Positions 24,192-31,963 of a DNA stretch of 53,792 nucleotides are shown one piece after another. Source of the stretch: CAMCHP01 sp036835325 (GTDB lineage: Bacteria > Bacteroidota > Bacteroidia > Flavobacteriales_D > Sanyastnellaceae); assembly GCA_036835325.1 (NCBI GenBank), contig DAITMF010000021.1:1-53792 (forward strand), in the 5' to 3' direction. Every line of letters begins with the position of its first letter. Position 1 is the stretch's first letter. The notes under the pieces were generated by a model that had not been told where the DNA came from, did not search any database, and saw nothing but the letters and a program-made list of their open reading frames with translations. Position numbers and translations under genes: made by a program.

Positions 24192-25607
24192 ATGCAAAGC
24201 TCAACGCCTTCTCCGTCTCGTGCAGCGAACCTCTTTCGAGAATTGGCTGATGCCATCCGCGGCAGCGAAGCAGATTACACGCAAATCGGCTTGCGCCGAG
24301 CGATTTTTCTGCTTGCAGTGCCCATGATTCTGGAGCTGGTGATGGAATCAACCTTTGCCGTGGCCGATATTTATTTCGTTGGTCAATTGGGCTCATCGGC
24401 CGTTGCAACCGTTGGTTTGACAGAAACCTTTCTCTTTTTGCTTTACGCTGTTGGCATCGGGATGTCAATGGCGGTCACCGCCATCGTAGCGCGACGAGTG
24501 GGCGAAAAACGCAGGGAAGACGCCGGAAGAACGGCCATCCAATCCATCTACATTGCTTTATTGATTTCACTGCCGTTTGCTATTGCAGGCATTTTTTACA
24601 GCAGAGAGCTCCTTGCTTTGATGGGAGCCGATGCTTGGGCACTCGAAACCGGCTACAGGTATACCCAATGGATGCTCGGCGGCAATGCGGTTATTGTTTT
24701 GCTTTTCGTGATCAATGCCATTTTTCGCGGTGCAGGTGATGCGGCGGTTGCTATGCGCGTGCTCATCGTGGCCAATCTGTTCAACATTGTTCTTGACCCG
24801 CTGCTCATTTTCGGTTGGGGCCCCATTCCGGCTTACGGCATCGAAGGTGCTGCAATGGCCACCAACATTGGCCGAGGTATCGGGGTGGCCATGCAGGTGT
24901 TTATCTTGGTCAAAGGAAGCAAACACCTCAACATTGTGGCCAGCCAGTTGCGCTTGCACCGTGAAACGCTGTTGAACATCGCCAAAACATCTTTGGGCGG
25001 GGTTGGACAGATGCTCATCGCCATGACAACGTGGATTTTCTTAATGCGCATCTTGTCAGCCGTGAGCAGCGAAGCCGTTGCCGGTGCAACAATCACCATC
25101 CGCATCATGATGCTGACCATGCTTCCCGCACACGGTTTGGCCAACGCTGCAGCCACTTTGGTGGGACAGAATCTGGGCGCGGGACAGCCCGACCGGGCAG
25201 AGTCATCGGTCTGGAAAATTGGTACCTACAACATGATCTTCTTGGTGCTTGTGTCGTTTGTGTACTACTTCTTTAGCGAAGAATTGGTGGGTATATTTAC
25301 CGATGACCTGCAGGTCATTGCCATCGGTGCTGAATGGTTGCGAATACTGGCTTACGGCTATTTTATTTACGGATGGTGGATGGTATCGGTCAGTGCCTTC
25401 AACGGAGCAGGAGACACCCGCACACCTACACGCATCAATTTTGTATTCTTCTGGTTAATTCAACTGCCCCTCGCTTGGCTCTTGGCGATTCGCCTCGATG
25501 GCGGTGCAACGGGCGTATTTTGGGCAGTGTTTTTCTCTGAAACGGCCGTCGGTCTCTTTACACTCTGGTTGTTTTCACGAGGAAAGTGGAAACGTGTGCA
25601 CGTGTGA
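24192..25607 (+). CDS. MATE-family efflux transporter
   Basis: 471 residues with 12 hydrophobic segments in two homologous halves, normal for the multidrug and toxin extrusion family, which exports cationic compounds by Na+ or H+ antiport. Recognisable are PMILELVMESTFAVADIYFVGQLG in helix 1-2, GADAWALETGYRY, and NAIFRGAGDAAVAM in the first half, then its counterpart VSAFNGAGDTRTPTRINFVFFWLIQLPLAWLL in the second half. The frame also has TTG seven codons upstream, but ATG 24192 is the better start. Substrate unknown. Confidence 0.92.
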   Translation: MQSSTPSPSRAANLFRELADAIRGSEADYTQIGLRRAIFLLAVPMILELVMESTFAVADIYFVGQLGSSAVATVGLTETFLFLLYAVGIGMSMAVTAIVARRVGEKRREDAGRTAIQSIYIALLISLPFAIAGIFYSRELLALMGADAWALETGYRYTQWMLGGNAVIVLLFVINAIFRGAGDAAVAMRVLIVANLFNIVLDPLLIFGWGPIPAYGIEGAAMATNIGRGIGVAMQVFILVKGSKHLNIVASQLRLHRETLLNIAKTSLGGVGQMLIAMTTWIFLMRILSAVSSEAVAGATITIRIMMLTMLPAHGLANAAATLVGQNLGAGQPDRAESSVWKIGTYNMIFLVLVSFVYYFFSEELVGIFTDDLQVIAIGAEWLRILAYGYFIYGWWMVSVSAFNGAGDTRTPTRINFVFFWLIQLPLAWLLAIRLDGGATGVFWAVFFSETAVGLFTLWLFSRGKWKRVHV

Positions 25608-25656
25608 ACATTGACTTAAAAAATCATAAACAGATCAAGTTGCGGGAGCATCGCGT

Positions 25657-25664
25657 TACTTTTG
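25657..25664 (+). promoter_or_regulatory. -7 box
   Basis: TACTTTTG, exact TANNTTTG, ending 4 bases before ATG 25669. A TTG lies 14 bases upstream (25640-25642), shorter than the usual spacing. Implies a leaderless transcript. Confidence 0.45.
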
Positions 25665-25668
25665 CCGC

Positions 25669-26055
25669 ATGTTTCTAAGGTTGCGGTCAATAGGTTTTGC
25701 AAGGTGGTGCGCGGGGTTTTTGGCGGCTGTTGTGCTCAATGTGAGCGTCGACTCGCCCAATTACAACCCGTTTTCAGGTGCTGAAGACCTCTCGATCAAC
25801 GAACAAGAGAGTATCGTTGAGATCGTTCTAGAGCAAGTAATGGGATTTGAAGATGCCATTCCAGAGCACGAAGACCCACACCAAAATGATGCGTTGAAAA
25901 AGAACGTCTTCAAGTTCGAGGCACGCGTAGAGGGCCTGAGGAGCGGGTCTGACACGATGCTTCCCACGAGCGATTGGCAATCCGATGCCAATGCCGATGA
26001 ACATTCGCCTTACTCGGTATACTTAGATAAGTTCAGCCCACCCCCTGAAGCTTGA
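25669..26055 (+). CDS. Small exported protein, partner of the next gene
   Basis: 128 residues. A hydrophobic N-terminus (about 11-27) is followed by an acidic region with a conserved-looking helix (INEQESIVEIVLEQVMGFEDAIPEHED) and a polar tail. I recall similar short Bacteroidota proteins with an E-S-(I/V)-x-E-(I/L)-(V/I) helix followed by an AIPEH motif, all uncharacterised. It lies directly upstream of the HAEPLY outer-membrane protein, which suggests a functional pair. Function unknown. Confidence 0.6.
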   Translation: MFLRLRSIGFARWCAGFLAAVVLNVSVDSPNYNPFSGAEDLSINEQESIVEIVLEQVMGFEDAIPEHEDPHQNDALKKNVFKFEARVEGLRSGSDTMLPTSDWQSDANADEHSPYSVYLDKFSPPPEA

Positions 26056-26106
26056 TGGTTGATTTCTGCCGCGACCGGCAGACTATTGCATCTTTTTAAC
26101 CATCAA
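26052..26106. repeat. Nested inverted repeats between the paired genes
   Basis: An outer perfect 9-bp pair, TTGATGGTT (26052-26060) with AACCATCAA (26098-26106), encloses an inner 6-bp pair, CTGCCG (26066-26071) with CGGCAG (26076-26081). The outer arm overlaps the stop codon of the upstream gene and the whole ends 11 bases before the next ATG. A TTTTT run lies inside, so it is not a standard terminator. Confidence 0.55.
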
Positions 26107-26117
26107 ATTTCTCATCC

Positions 26118-26978
26118 ATGCGAGTGCATACTTTGCTTGCATTGGTCGCCCTGTTCAGCGCGGACTCTAGCATTGCACAAATAACCGATGCTCAGAAAGA
26201 TAGCATCTACATCTCTGAAATTGAAGAAGCGGCCAGGCTTGGTAAGGTGCTCCACGCAGAACCCCTTTACATTGATTTGATTCGCGATTTGGGCGCCCGA
26301 AAGGGAGAACGTGAATGGAACCTCGGCTTAGGCTTGACCGACCAATTGCGCTTCGATTCGTATGAAGCCCTCATTGAGTATGAATGGGCGCCGATCAACC
26401 GACTGGGCTTGGAAGTCGAACTGCCCTTTACCCTCTACTCATCGCTCAACGGTACAGAGCGCGATTCAGTGCCGTCAGACCGCTTGAACAGCCTGAAAGT
26501 TGCAGCGCAATGGTCGTTTCTTGTCGATGTGGATCGCTCGTTGTCAATGGCGCTTGGCTACATTCATGAACTTGAAGTGACTGAGTTCGACCGTTTCGGG
26601 AAACCACTTTTTGAAGGAAACGTCTTCAATCCATTCTTGGTTGTCGCCAAGCGTTGGGGCGATAACTTTCACACCTTGATTTACACCGGACCAAAAATTG
26701 GCAAGGCTTTCGGACAAGGCATTCAAACATCGTTCGAAATCAACACCAGCATACATTACATGATTCCGGGAACGCGAAACTTCATTGGTCTTGAAACCAA
26801 TAAAAGCGCTGACCAAGATTCATTCAATGCTGTGGTCAGGCCTCAAATGAGGGTCGGTGTGACCGATAACTTGCTTATTGGCATCATTGCGGGTGTTCCT
26901 GTAAACCGTTCGCAAGAACGGTTCAGCTCGTTCGTTCGGCTGATCTGGGAGCCTCCTCACATGTCGAAACATCATTAA
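26118..26978 (+). CDS. HAEPLYIDLIRDLGARKGE-family outer-membrane protein
   Basis: 286 residues with a signal peptide (about 1-20, ending SSIAQ). A conserved motif, KVLHAEPLYIDLIRDLGARK, precedes a run of amphipathic beta-strands (EWNLGLGLTDQL, EALIEYEWAPINRLGLEVELPF, SLKVAAQWSFLV, HTLIYTGPKIG, NLLIGIIAGVPV) consistent with a 10-12-strand outer-membrane barrel. I recall this motif in uncharacterised Bacteroidota proteins. A bidirectional terminator follows at 26984. Role unknown. Confidence 0.65.
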   Translation: MRVHTLLALVALFSADSSIAQITDAQKDSIYISEIEEAARLGKVLHAEPLYIDLIRDLGARKGEREWNLGLGLTDQLRFDSYEALIEYEWAPINRLGLEVELPFTLYSSLNGTERDSVPSDRLNSLKVAAQWSFLVDVDRSLSMALGYIHELEVTEFDRFGKPLFEGNVFNPFLVVAKRWGDNFHTLIYTGPKIGKAFGQGIQTSFEINTSIHYMIPGTRNFIGLETNKSADQDSFNAVVRPQMRVGVTDNLLIGIIAGVPVNRSQERFSSFVRLIWEPPHMSKHH

Positions 26979-26983
26979 AAAGA

Positions 26984-27014
26984 AAAAGGCGGTCAATCGA
27001 GACCGCCTTTTCTT
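26984..27014. terminator. Bidirectional terminator
   Basis: Perfect 11-bp stem AAAAGGCGGTC / GACCGCCTTTT with a 6-base loop AATCGA, flanked by A-rich and T-rich tails. It serves both the upstream plus-strand gene and the convergent katG. Confidence 0.9.
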
Positions 27015-27031
27015 ATGTGCATTCTAAACGA

Positions 27032-29263
27032 TTACTTGAGTTCAAAACGGTCAAGCATCATGACTTTGTTCCAAGCGGCAACAAAATGGTTGACGAATTT
27101 TGCTTCACCGTCGGCGCACGCGTACACTTCTGCGATGGCGCGCAACTCGCTATTCGATCCGAAGATCAAATCAACGCGGGTGCCTATCCACTTGGTGGCA
27201 CCGGTCTTGCGATCTCGGCCAGCGAAGGCGTGGCTTCCGGGGTCGAGTGCCTCCCAGGTTGTTCCAAAATCAAGCAGATTCGCAAAGAAATCGTTGCTCA
27301 ATGTACCAACGCGGTTGGTGAATACACCGTGCTTGGAGTTGTCGTAGTTCGCACCAAGGACGCGCATACCTCCTACGAGTGCTGTCATTTCAGGCGCTGT
27401 GAGGTTGAGCAGTTGGGCTTTGTCAACCAAGAGCTCTTCAGCTGATGCTTGCTGACCGCGCTTCAGGTAGTTGCGGAAGCCATCGGCTTTGGGCTCAAGT
27501 GCAGCGAACGATTCAACATCGGTGTGTTCTGCGCCGGCATCTGTACGGCCAGGTGTAAAGGGCACAGCCACGTCGTAACCTGCTGCTTTTGCAGCGTGCT
27601 CAATCGCAGCGCAACCAGCGAGTACGATGGTATCTGCAATTGAAATGCGCTTGTTTCCGCTTTGTGCGCCGTTGAACGCTTCCTGAATGCCTTCGAGTGT
27701 GTTCAGTACCTTTTTCAGTTGCTCAGGATTGTTGGCTTCCCAACCGTTCTGAGGTGCCAAGCGAACGCGGGCGCCATTGGCACCGCCGCGCTTGTCAGAC
27801 CCGCGGAAGGTCGATGCCGAAGCCCAAGCGGTGCTTACGAGCTCAGACACGCTCAATCCGCTGCTCAGAATGCTCTTCTTCAGGGCGGCAGTGTCGTTTT
27901 CGTTCACCACTTCGTGATCAACGGCGGGCACAGGGTCTTGCCAAATCAAGACTTCAGATGGCACGTCTTTCCCGAGGTAGCGCACAATCGGGCCCATGTC
28001 GCGGTGGGTCAATTTGTACCATGCGCGAGCGAAGGCATCGGCGAACTCATCCGGATTTTCGTAGAAACGGCGTGAGATTTTCTCATACGCCGGATCAAGG
28101 CGCAATGACAAGTCAGTGGTTAGCATCATCGGGGCGTGGCGGCGTGAAGGGTCGTGCGCGTCGGGCACTGTTCCTGCGCCTGCTCCGTCTTTCGGAGTCC
28201 ATTGCCAAGCGCCGGCAGGCGACTTGGTGAGTTCCCATTCAAAGCCGAAGAGGTTTTCGAAGTAGTTGTTGCTCCACTGGGTTGGCGTGGTGGTCCAAGC
28301 TCCTTCCAAACCGCTGGTGATGGTGTCTTCTGAGTGGCCTTTGCCGAAGGTGTTTTTCCAGCCCATGCTTTGGGCTTCAATGCTGGCACCTGCGGGTTCC
28401 GCTCCAACATATTTGCTGGGGTCAGCAGCACCGTGGGTTTTGCCGAAAGTGTGTCCGCCGGCAATGAGTGCAACGGTTTCTTCGTCGTTCATGGCCATGC
28501 GGCCGAAGGTTTCACGGATGTCGTGCGCTGCAGCGAGTGGATCAGGCTTCCCGTTGGGGCCTTCCGGATTCACATAAATCAGACCCATTTGCACGGCAGC
28601 CAACGGATTTTCGAGTTCACGCTCTCCAGTGTAGCGCTTGTCGCCCAGCCATTCGGCTTCTGAGCCCCAGTACACATCTTCTTCGGGTTCCCAAACGTCG
28701 GCCCGTCCGCCGCCAAAGCCAAAGGTTTTAAAGCCCATTGATTCGAGTGCGCAGTTTCCTGCGAGAATCATGAGGTCGGCCCAAGAGAGTTTGTTGCCGT
28801 ATTTCTGCTTGATGGGCCAAAGCAACAAGCGTGCTTTGTCGAGGTTGGCGTTGTCTGGCCAGCTGTTCAACGGCGCAAAGCGTTGCATACCTGCCCCAGC
28901 CCCTCCGCGGCCATCGGCAATGCGGTAGGTGCCAGCACTGTGCCACGCCATACGGATAAAGAACGGTCCGTAATGCCCGTAATCTGCCGGCCACCAATCT
29001 TGCGAGGTGGTCATCAAGGTATTGATATCGTTCTTCACGGCGCCCAAGTCAAGCGACTTGAAGGCTTTTGCATAGTCAAAGTCTTCGCCCATTGGGTTCG
29101 AAAGCGCCGAATGTTGGCGAAGAATGTTCAGGGGCAATTGGTTGGGCCACCAATCGCGGTTGCTGGTGCCACGGCCTGCACTTTGCTTGAGGTCACCACC
29201 GGTAAACGGACATTTTGCTTCTCCATTTACGTTGTACGATGCCTTTGAGGTGTTGTGATCCAT
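27032..29263 (-). CDS. katG: Catalase-peroxidase KatG
   Basis: Haem enzyme that disproportionates H2O2 and oxidises organic donors with peroxide. 743 residues, full two-domain length. In the N-terminal domain: distal R104, W107 and H108 (RMAWHSAGTYR), Y230 (GLIYVNPEGP) and M256 (RMAMND) for the Trp-Tyr-Met adduct, and proximal H271 (AGGHTFGKTHGA). The C-terminal domain is a degenerate peroxidase repeat. Every catalytic residue is present, so it should be active. It has its own promoter with candidate operators (29267-29365). With bcp and the Bat operon it makes the window rich in oxidative-stress functions. Confidence 0.97.
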   Translation of the reverse strand: MDHNTSKASYNVNGEAKCPFTGGDLKQSAGRGTSNRDWWPNQLPLNILRQHSALSNPMGEDFDYAKAFKSLDLGAVKNDINTLMTTSQDWWPADYGHYGPFFIRMAWHSAGTYRIADGRGGAGAGMQRFAPLNSWPDNANLDKARLLLWPIKQKYGNKLSWADLMILAGNCALESMGFKTFGFGGGRADVWEPEEDVYWGSEAEWLGDKRYTGERELENPLAAVQMGLIYVNPEGPNGKPDPLAAAHDIRETFGRMAMNDEETVALIAGGHTFGKTHGAADPSKYVGAEPAGASIEAQSMGWKNTFGKGHSEDTITSGLEGAWTTTPTQWSNNYFENLFGFEWELTKSPAGAWQWTPKDGAGAGTVPDAHDPSRRHAPMMLTTDLSLRLDPAYEKISRRFYENPDEFADAFARAWYKLTHRDMGPIVRYLGKDVPSEVLIWQDPVPAVDHEVVNENDTAALKKSILSSGLSVSELVSTAWASASTFRGSDKRGGANGARVRLAPQNGWEANNPEQLKKVLNTLEGIQEAFNGAQSGNKRISIADTIVLAGCAAIEHAAKAAGYDVAVPFTPGRTDAGAEHTDVESFAALEPKADGFRNYLKRGQQASAEELLVDKAQLLNLTAPEMTALVGGMRVLGANYDNSKHGVFTNRVGTLSNDFFANLLDFGTTWEALDPGSHAFAGRDRKTGATKWIGTRVDLIFGSNSELRAIAEVYACADGEAKFVNHFVAAWNKVMMLDRFELK

Positions 29264-29266
29264 GTT

Positions 29267-29281
29267 TTAAACGTCGTTTAA
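29267..29281. promoter_or_regulatory. Palindrome overlapping the katG leader
   Basis: TTAAACG-t-CGTTTAA, a perfect 7-bp palindrome with one central base, 4 bases upstream of the katG ATG and downstream of the -7 box. Candidate operator or translation-control site. Confidence 0.45.
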
Positions 29282-29294
29282 GGGTTTTCTGCTT

Positions 29295-29326
29295 CAAAGT
29301 TACACTTCTTAACCGCTTCGGGTCAA
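29295..29326 (-). promoter_or_regulatory. katG promoter
   Basis: Minus-strand TTG (29326-29324), 21-base spacer, TAACTTTG (29302-29295), an exact -7 box. The transcript would have a ~25-base leader. Confidence 0.6.
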
Positions 29327-29365
29327 TTGATAATTTCGATGGGCAAATAAGTTTTCGTTATCAAT
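29326..29365. promoter_or_regulatory. Inverted repeat upstream of katG
   Basis: ATTGATAA (29326-29333) and TTATCAAT (29358-29365) are perfect inverted copies 32 bp apart, about three helical turns, beginning at the -33 element. The distal half is itself a palindrome, GTTAT-CA-ATAAC (29357-29368). A plausible site for a peroxide-sensing activator such as OxyR. Confidence 0.4.
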
Positions 29366-29494
29366 AACCCGCTTCAGTAATGAAAGTTTACTTCAGGGCG
29401 TAGGAGGGCCGCTGCTTTTTTTGGGGAAGGATGAGGATGGGTTTGGATGGACGTCAACGTTCGGTTGAGGTAGAGCTTTGGTAATGAGAACGAC

Positions 29495-29525
29495 AAAAAA
29501 AAGGGAAGCGCATTGGCTTCCCTTT
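29495..29525 (-). terminator. Terminator of rpsF-rpsR-rplI
   Basis: Perfect 10-bp stem (29500-29509 with 29516-29525), 6-base loop, and a run of eight U on the minus strand (A run 29495-29502). 21 bases after the rplI stop. Confidence 0.92.
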
Positions 29526-29546
29526 CAGAGTGATCAACTGTTGTGG

Positions 29547-29993
29547 TTATTCACCTACTACGGTGAATTTCACAGTTGCAGTAACTTTCTTGTGCAGTTT
29601 AACGCGCGCTTCGTAGTCGCCGAGTTCTTTGATCGCGTCGGCGTCGAGGCCGATTTGCTTGCGGTCAATTTCAAAGCCGGCCTTCGAGAGTGCGTCAGCA
29701 ATCTGGATGTTGTTCACTGAACCGAAGATTTTACCGTTCTCACCGGCTTTTGCACCGATGCTGAGGGTAAGGCCTTCAAGTTTAGCTGCCAACTCTTGAG
29801 ATTCGTTCAAGATGCGCTCTTCTTTGTGCGAACGTTGGCGCAGGTTTTCTGCGTGTACCTTGCGCGCAGAGTCAGTGGCGAGAATCGCCAACCCTTGCGG
29901 GATGAGGTAGTTACGTGCATAACCCGGACGAACCTTGACAATGTCGTCTTTGCTGCCGAGTTTGTCGATTTCTTGTTTGAGAATGACTTCCAT
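29547..29993 (-). CDS. rplI: 50S ribosomal protein L9
   Basis: 148 residues. The N-terminal domain has the L9 signature VILKQEIDKLGSKDDIVKVRPGYARNYLIPQGLA, then a long connecting helix and a C-terminal RNA-binding domain (LTLSIGAKAGENGKIFGSVNNIQIADAL). Binds 23S rRNA near the L1 stalk. Last gene of the rpsF-rpsR-rplI operon; terminator immediately downstream. Confidence 0.97.
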   Translation of the reverse strand: MEVILKQEIDKLGSKDDIVKVRPGYARNYLIPQGLAILATDSARKVHAENLRQRSHKEERILNESQELAAKLEGLTLSIGAKAGENGKIFGSVNNIQIADALSKAGFEIDRKQIGLDADAIKELGDYEARVKLHKKVTATVKFTVVGE

Positions 29994-30008
29994 GACGGTT
30001 CGTTTGGA

Positions 30009-30275
30009 TTATTTCAACATGTCAGCTACATAAGGAAGCAAAGCCAAGTGGCGTGCTTTCTTAATGGCCTGAGAAACTTTGCGTTGGTACTTCATTGAAG
30101 TTCCGGTGAGGCGACGTGGAAGGATCTTACCTTGCTCGTTGCACAAACGCAAGAGGAAGTCAGGATCTTTGTAATCGATGTACTTGATGCCCGCCTTTTT
30201 GAAGCGGCAGTACTTGTCACGAGTCGTATCAATCTTGATAGGATTCAGGTAACGGATGTCTCCTTTAGATGCCAT
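30009..30275 (-). CDS. rpsR: 30S ribosomal protein S18
   Basis: 88 residues; contacts S6 on the 30S platform. Signatures: YCRFKKAGIKYIDYKDPDFL and GKILPRRLTGTSMKYQRKVSQAIKKARHLALLPYV. Middle gene of the operon, 28 bases after the rpsF stop and 15 before rplI. Confidence 0.97.
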   Translation of the reverse strand: MASKGDIRYLNPIKIDTTRDKYCRFKKAGIKYIDYKDPDFLLRLCNEQGKILPRRLTGTSMKYQRKVSQAIKKARHLALLPYVADMLK

Positions 30276-30303
30276 AATGCTCTGTTGTTAAAGGGTTCGG
30301 GAA

Positions 30304-30648
30304 TCAGGCTTTTTGAGTTTCAGCGCTTTTGTTGCGGCGCTTTTCCGCGTACTCCACATGGTACTTGTCCATACGCGTAGTCAAGAAACGCAGCACGCGC
30401 TCGTCGCGACGGTACTCGGTTTCAAAGGAGCGGATAAACAAAGGATCCCCCTCAAACTCCATGAGGTAGTAGAAGCCGGTTGACTTCTTTTGGATCGGGT
30501 AAGCCAGTTTCCGAAGGCCCCAGTTCTCTTCATGAACGATTTTATTACCGTTCTTGGTGATGAGATCTTTGAACTTCGCAACTGTTTCCGCTGCCTGTTC
30601 TTCAGACAGCACGGGAGTAAGGATGAAAACAGTTTCGTAACGGTTCAT
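30304..30648 (-). CDS. rpsF: 30S ribosomal protein S6
   Basis: 114 residues from ATG 30648: MNRYETVFILTPVLSEEQ, then ENWGLRKLAYPIQKKSTGFYYLMEF and ERVLRFLTTRMDKY. Forms a heterodimer with S18. The 11 extra upstream codons are rejected because homology begins at the chosen Met and a consensus promoter sits 31 bases upstream. First gene of rpsF-rpsR-rplI; the usual ssb gene between rpsF and rpsR of many other bacteria is absent, as is normal in this phylum. Confidence 0.96.
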   Translation of the reverse strand: MNRYETVFILTPVLSEEQAAETVAKFKDLITKNGNKIVHEENWGLRKLAYPIQKKSTGFYYLMEFEGDPLFIRSFETEYRRDERVLRFLTTRMDKYHVEYAEKRRNKSAETQKA

Positions 30649-30678
30649 ACGTTGTGAATTAAATCTTAAAATGGGCGG

Positions 30679-30709
30679 CAAAGATACGGTTTATTCTCTA
30701 ATCCGCAAA
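30679..30709 (-). promoter_or_regulatory. Consensus promoter of rpsF operon
   Basis: Minus-strand TTTG (30709-30706), exactly 19 bases, TATCTTTG (30686-30679). It is the best match in the window to the Bacteroidota TTTG-N19-TANNTTTG consensus. Confidence 0.8.
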
Positions 30710-30793
30710 TACCTCAACGTTCTTATTGATTAACCCAATGCTTTCTGAGTGATTGGTGGTGTTTATGTTCAGTCTGTTAAAAACTTCACGTTC

Positions 30794-30821
30794 GTTGTTT
30801 AGGTCAGACCTCCGATATTTG
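30794..30821 (+). promoter_or_regulatory. Candidate dnaX promoter
   Basis: TTG 30794-30796, 17-base spacer, GATATTTG 30814-30821 (one mismatch), ending 11 bases before the dnaX ATG. Confidence 0.35.
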
Positions 30822-30832
30822 CGGTTCAGCAC

Positions 30833-31963
30833 ATGGAAAATTCAGCGTACCTCGTTTCGGCCAGAAAATACCGCCCCCAGCGTTGGGATACGGTAGTTGG
30901 ACAGGAGTCGGTGACGGCGACCTTGAAAAAGGCCGTGGCTACCGGTGAAATCGGTCAGGCCTACCTCTTTTGCGGCCCAAGAGGTGTGGGTAAAACCACC
31001 TGTGCGCGCATCTTCGCCAAAGCAGTTCAAGGGGTTGATGTGGAAGCAACCAATGAAATTCCATTGGATGTGCTTGCGGAAGGCAACGGCGACGACTGGT
31101 CGTTCAATGTCTTCGAACTCGATGGTGCTTCAAACAACAGTGTTGACGACATTCGCGACCTCATTAGCCAGGTGCGCATCCCTCCGCAGATTGGTAAATA
31201 CAAGGTGTACATCATCGATGAGGTGCACATGCTCTCAAAACAGGCGTTCAATGCCTTTTTGAAAACCCTTGAAGAGCCGCCTGCACATGCCATTTTCATC
31301 TTGGCCACCACTGAGAAGCACAAGGTTATTCCCACCATTTTGTCGCGTTGCCAAATCTTTGACTTCCACCGAATCACGGTCAATGACATGGCAGCGCATT
31401 TGCAACGCATCGTTGAGGAGAAGGGTGTTCAGGCCGAGCCTGAAGCTCTGCACGTGATTGCAGAGAAAGCTGACGGAGCCATGCGCGATGCCTTGTCGAT
31501 TTTTGACCAGTGTGTTGCGTTCACCGGTGGTAAACTGACCTACGAAGCCGTTACCCGAAACCTTAACGTTTTAGGGCACGATACCTATTTCAACGTTACA
31601 GAGGCCATTTTGCGTGAAGACATTCCAGCGGTGCTTCGCGAGCTCCATGGCATTGTGCGAAAAGGGTACGAGCTGCGTCACTTCATCGCCGGTTTGGGTG
31701 AGCATTTCCGCAACTTGGTTGTTGGCAAGCATCCCGAAACCCTCGATTTGCTTGAGGTGAGCGAAACCGTTCGCGAGCGATTGAAAGTACAGGCGGCGTC
31801 GATTGAGTTGCCCATCCTTCAGAACTGCCTCCACGAACTGAACGAGGCCGACATCCATTACCGCAACAGCCAGAACCACCGCCTGCACACTGAGCTTTTG
31901 CTGATGAAGCTCTGCTCCATCCCATCCCGCATCCGCGAAAAAAAAAAGGTCGCTTCTCCTTGA
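30833..31963 (+). CDS. dnaX: DNA polymerase III gamma subunit (dnaX, zero frame)
   Basis: Clamp-loader ATPase. In the zero frame the protein ends at TGA 31961-31963 (376 residues), just after a run of ten A, giving the gamma form. Walker A GPRGVGKTT is at 48-56; Walker B YIIDEVHML, sensor 1 LATTEKHK, the SRC motif (TILSRCQIF) and sensor 2 region GAMRDALSIFDQC follow. The Cys4 zinc module normally between Walker A and ELDGASNNSVDDIR is missing: that stretch has no cysteine after TTCAR. I believe this is usual in Flavobacteriia. The C-terminal domain III is complete before the slip site, so gamma should assemble. Confidence 0.93.
   Translation: MENSAYLVSARKYRPQRWDTVVGQESVTATLKKAVATGEIGQAYLFCGPRGVGKTTCARIFAKAVQGVDVEATNEIPLDVLAEGNGDDWSFNVFELDGASNNSVDDIRDLISQVRIPPQIGKYKVYIIDEVHMLSKQAFNAFLKTLEEPPAHAIFILATTEKHKVIPTILSRCQIFDFHRITVNDMAAHLQRIVEEKGVQAEPEALHVIAEKADGAMRDALSIFDQCVAFTGGKLTYEAVTRNLNVLGHDTYFNVTEAILREDIPAVLRELHGIVRKGYELRHFIAGLGEHFRNLVVGKHPETLDLLEVSETVRERLKVQAASIELPILQNCLHELNEADIHYRNSQNHRLHTELLLMKLCSIPSRIREKKKVASP
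31938..31948 (+). promoter_or_regulatory. A10G slippery sequence in dnaX (recoding site)
   Basis: Ten consecutive A then G. In the zero frame it reads GAA AAA AAA AAG and includes the heptamer A-AAA-AAG. A -1 shift, or a transcript with one extra A, enters the tau frame. A hairpin, CGGGC-AGTGA-GCCCG (31973-31987), lies 24 bases downstream, farther than normal frameshift stimulators, and no upstream Shine-Dalgarno-like stimulator is seen. Confidence 0.75.
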
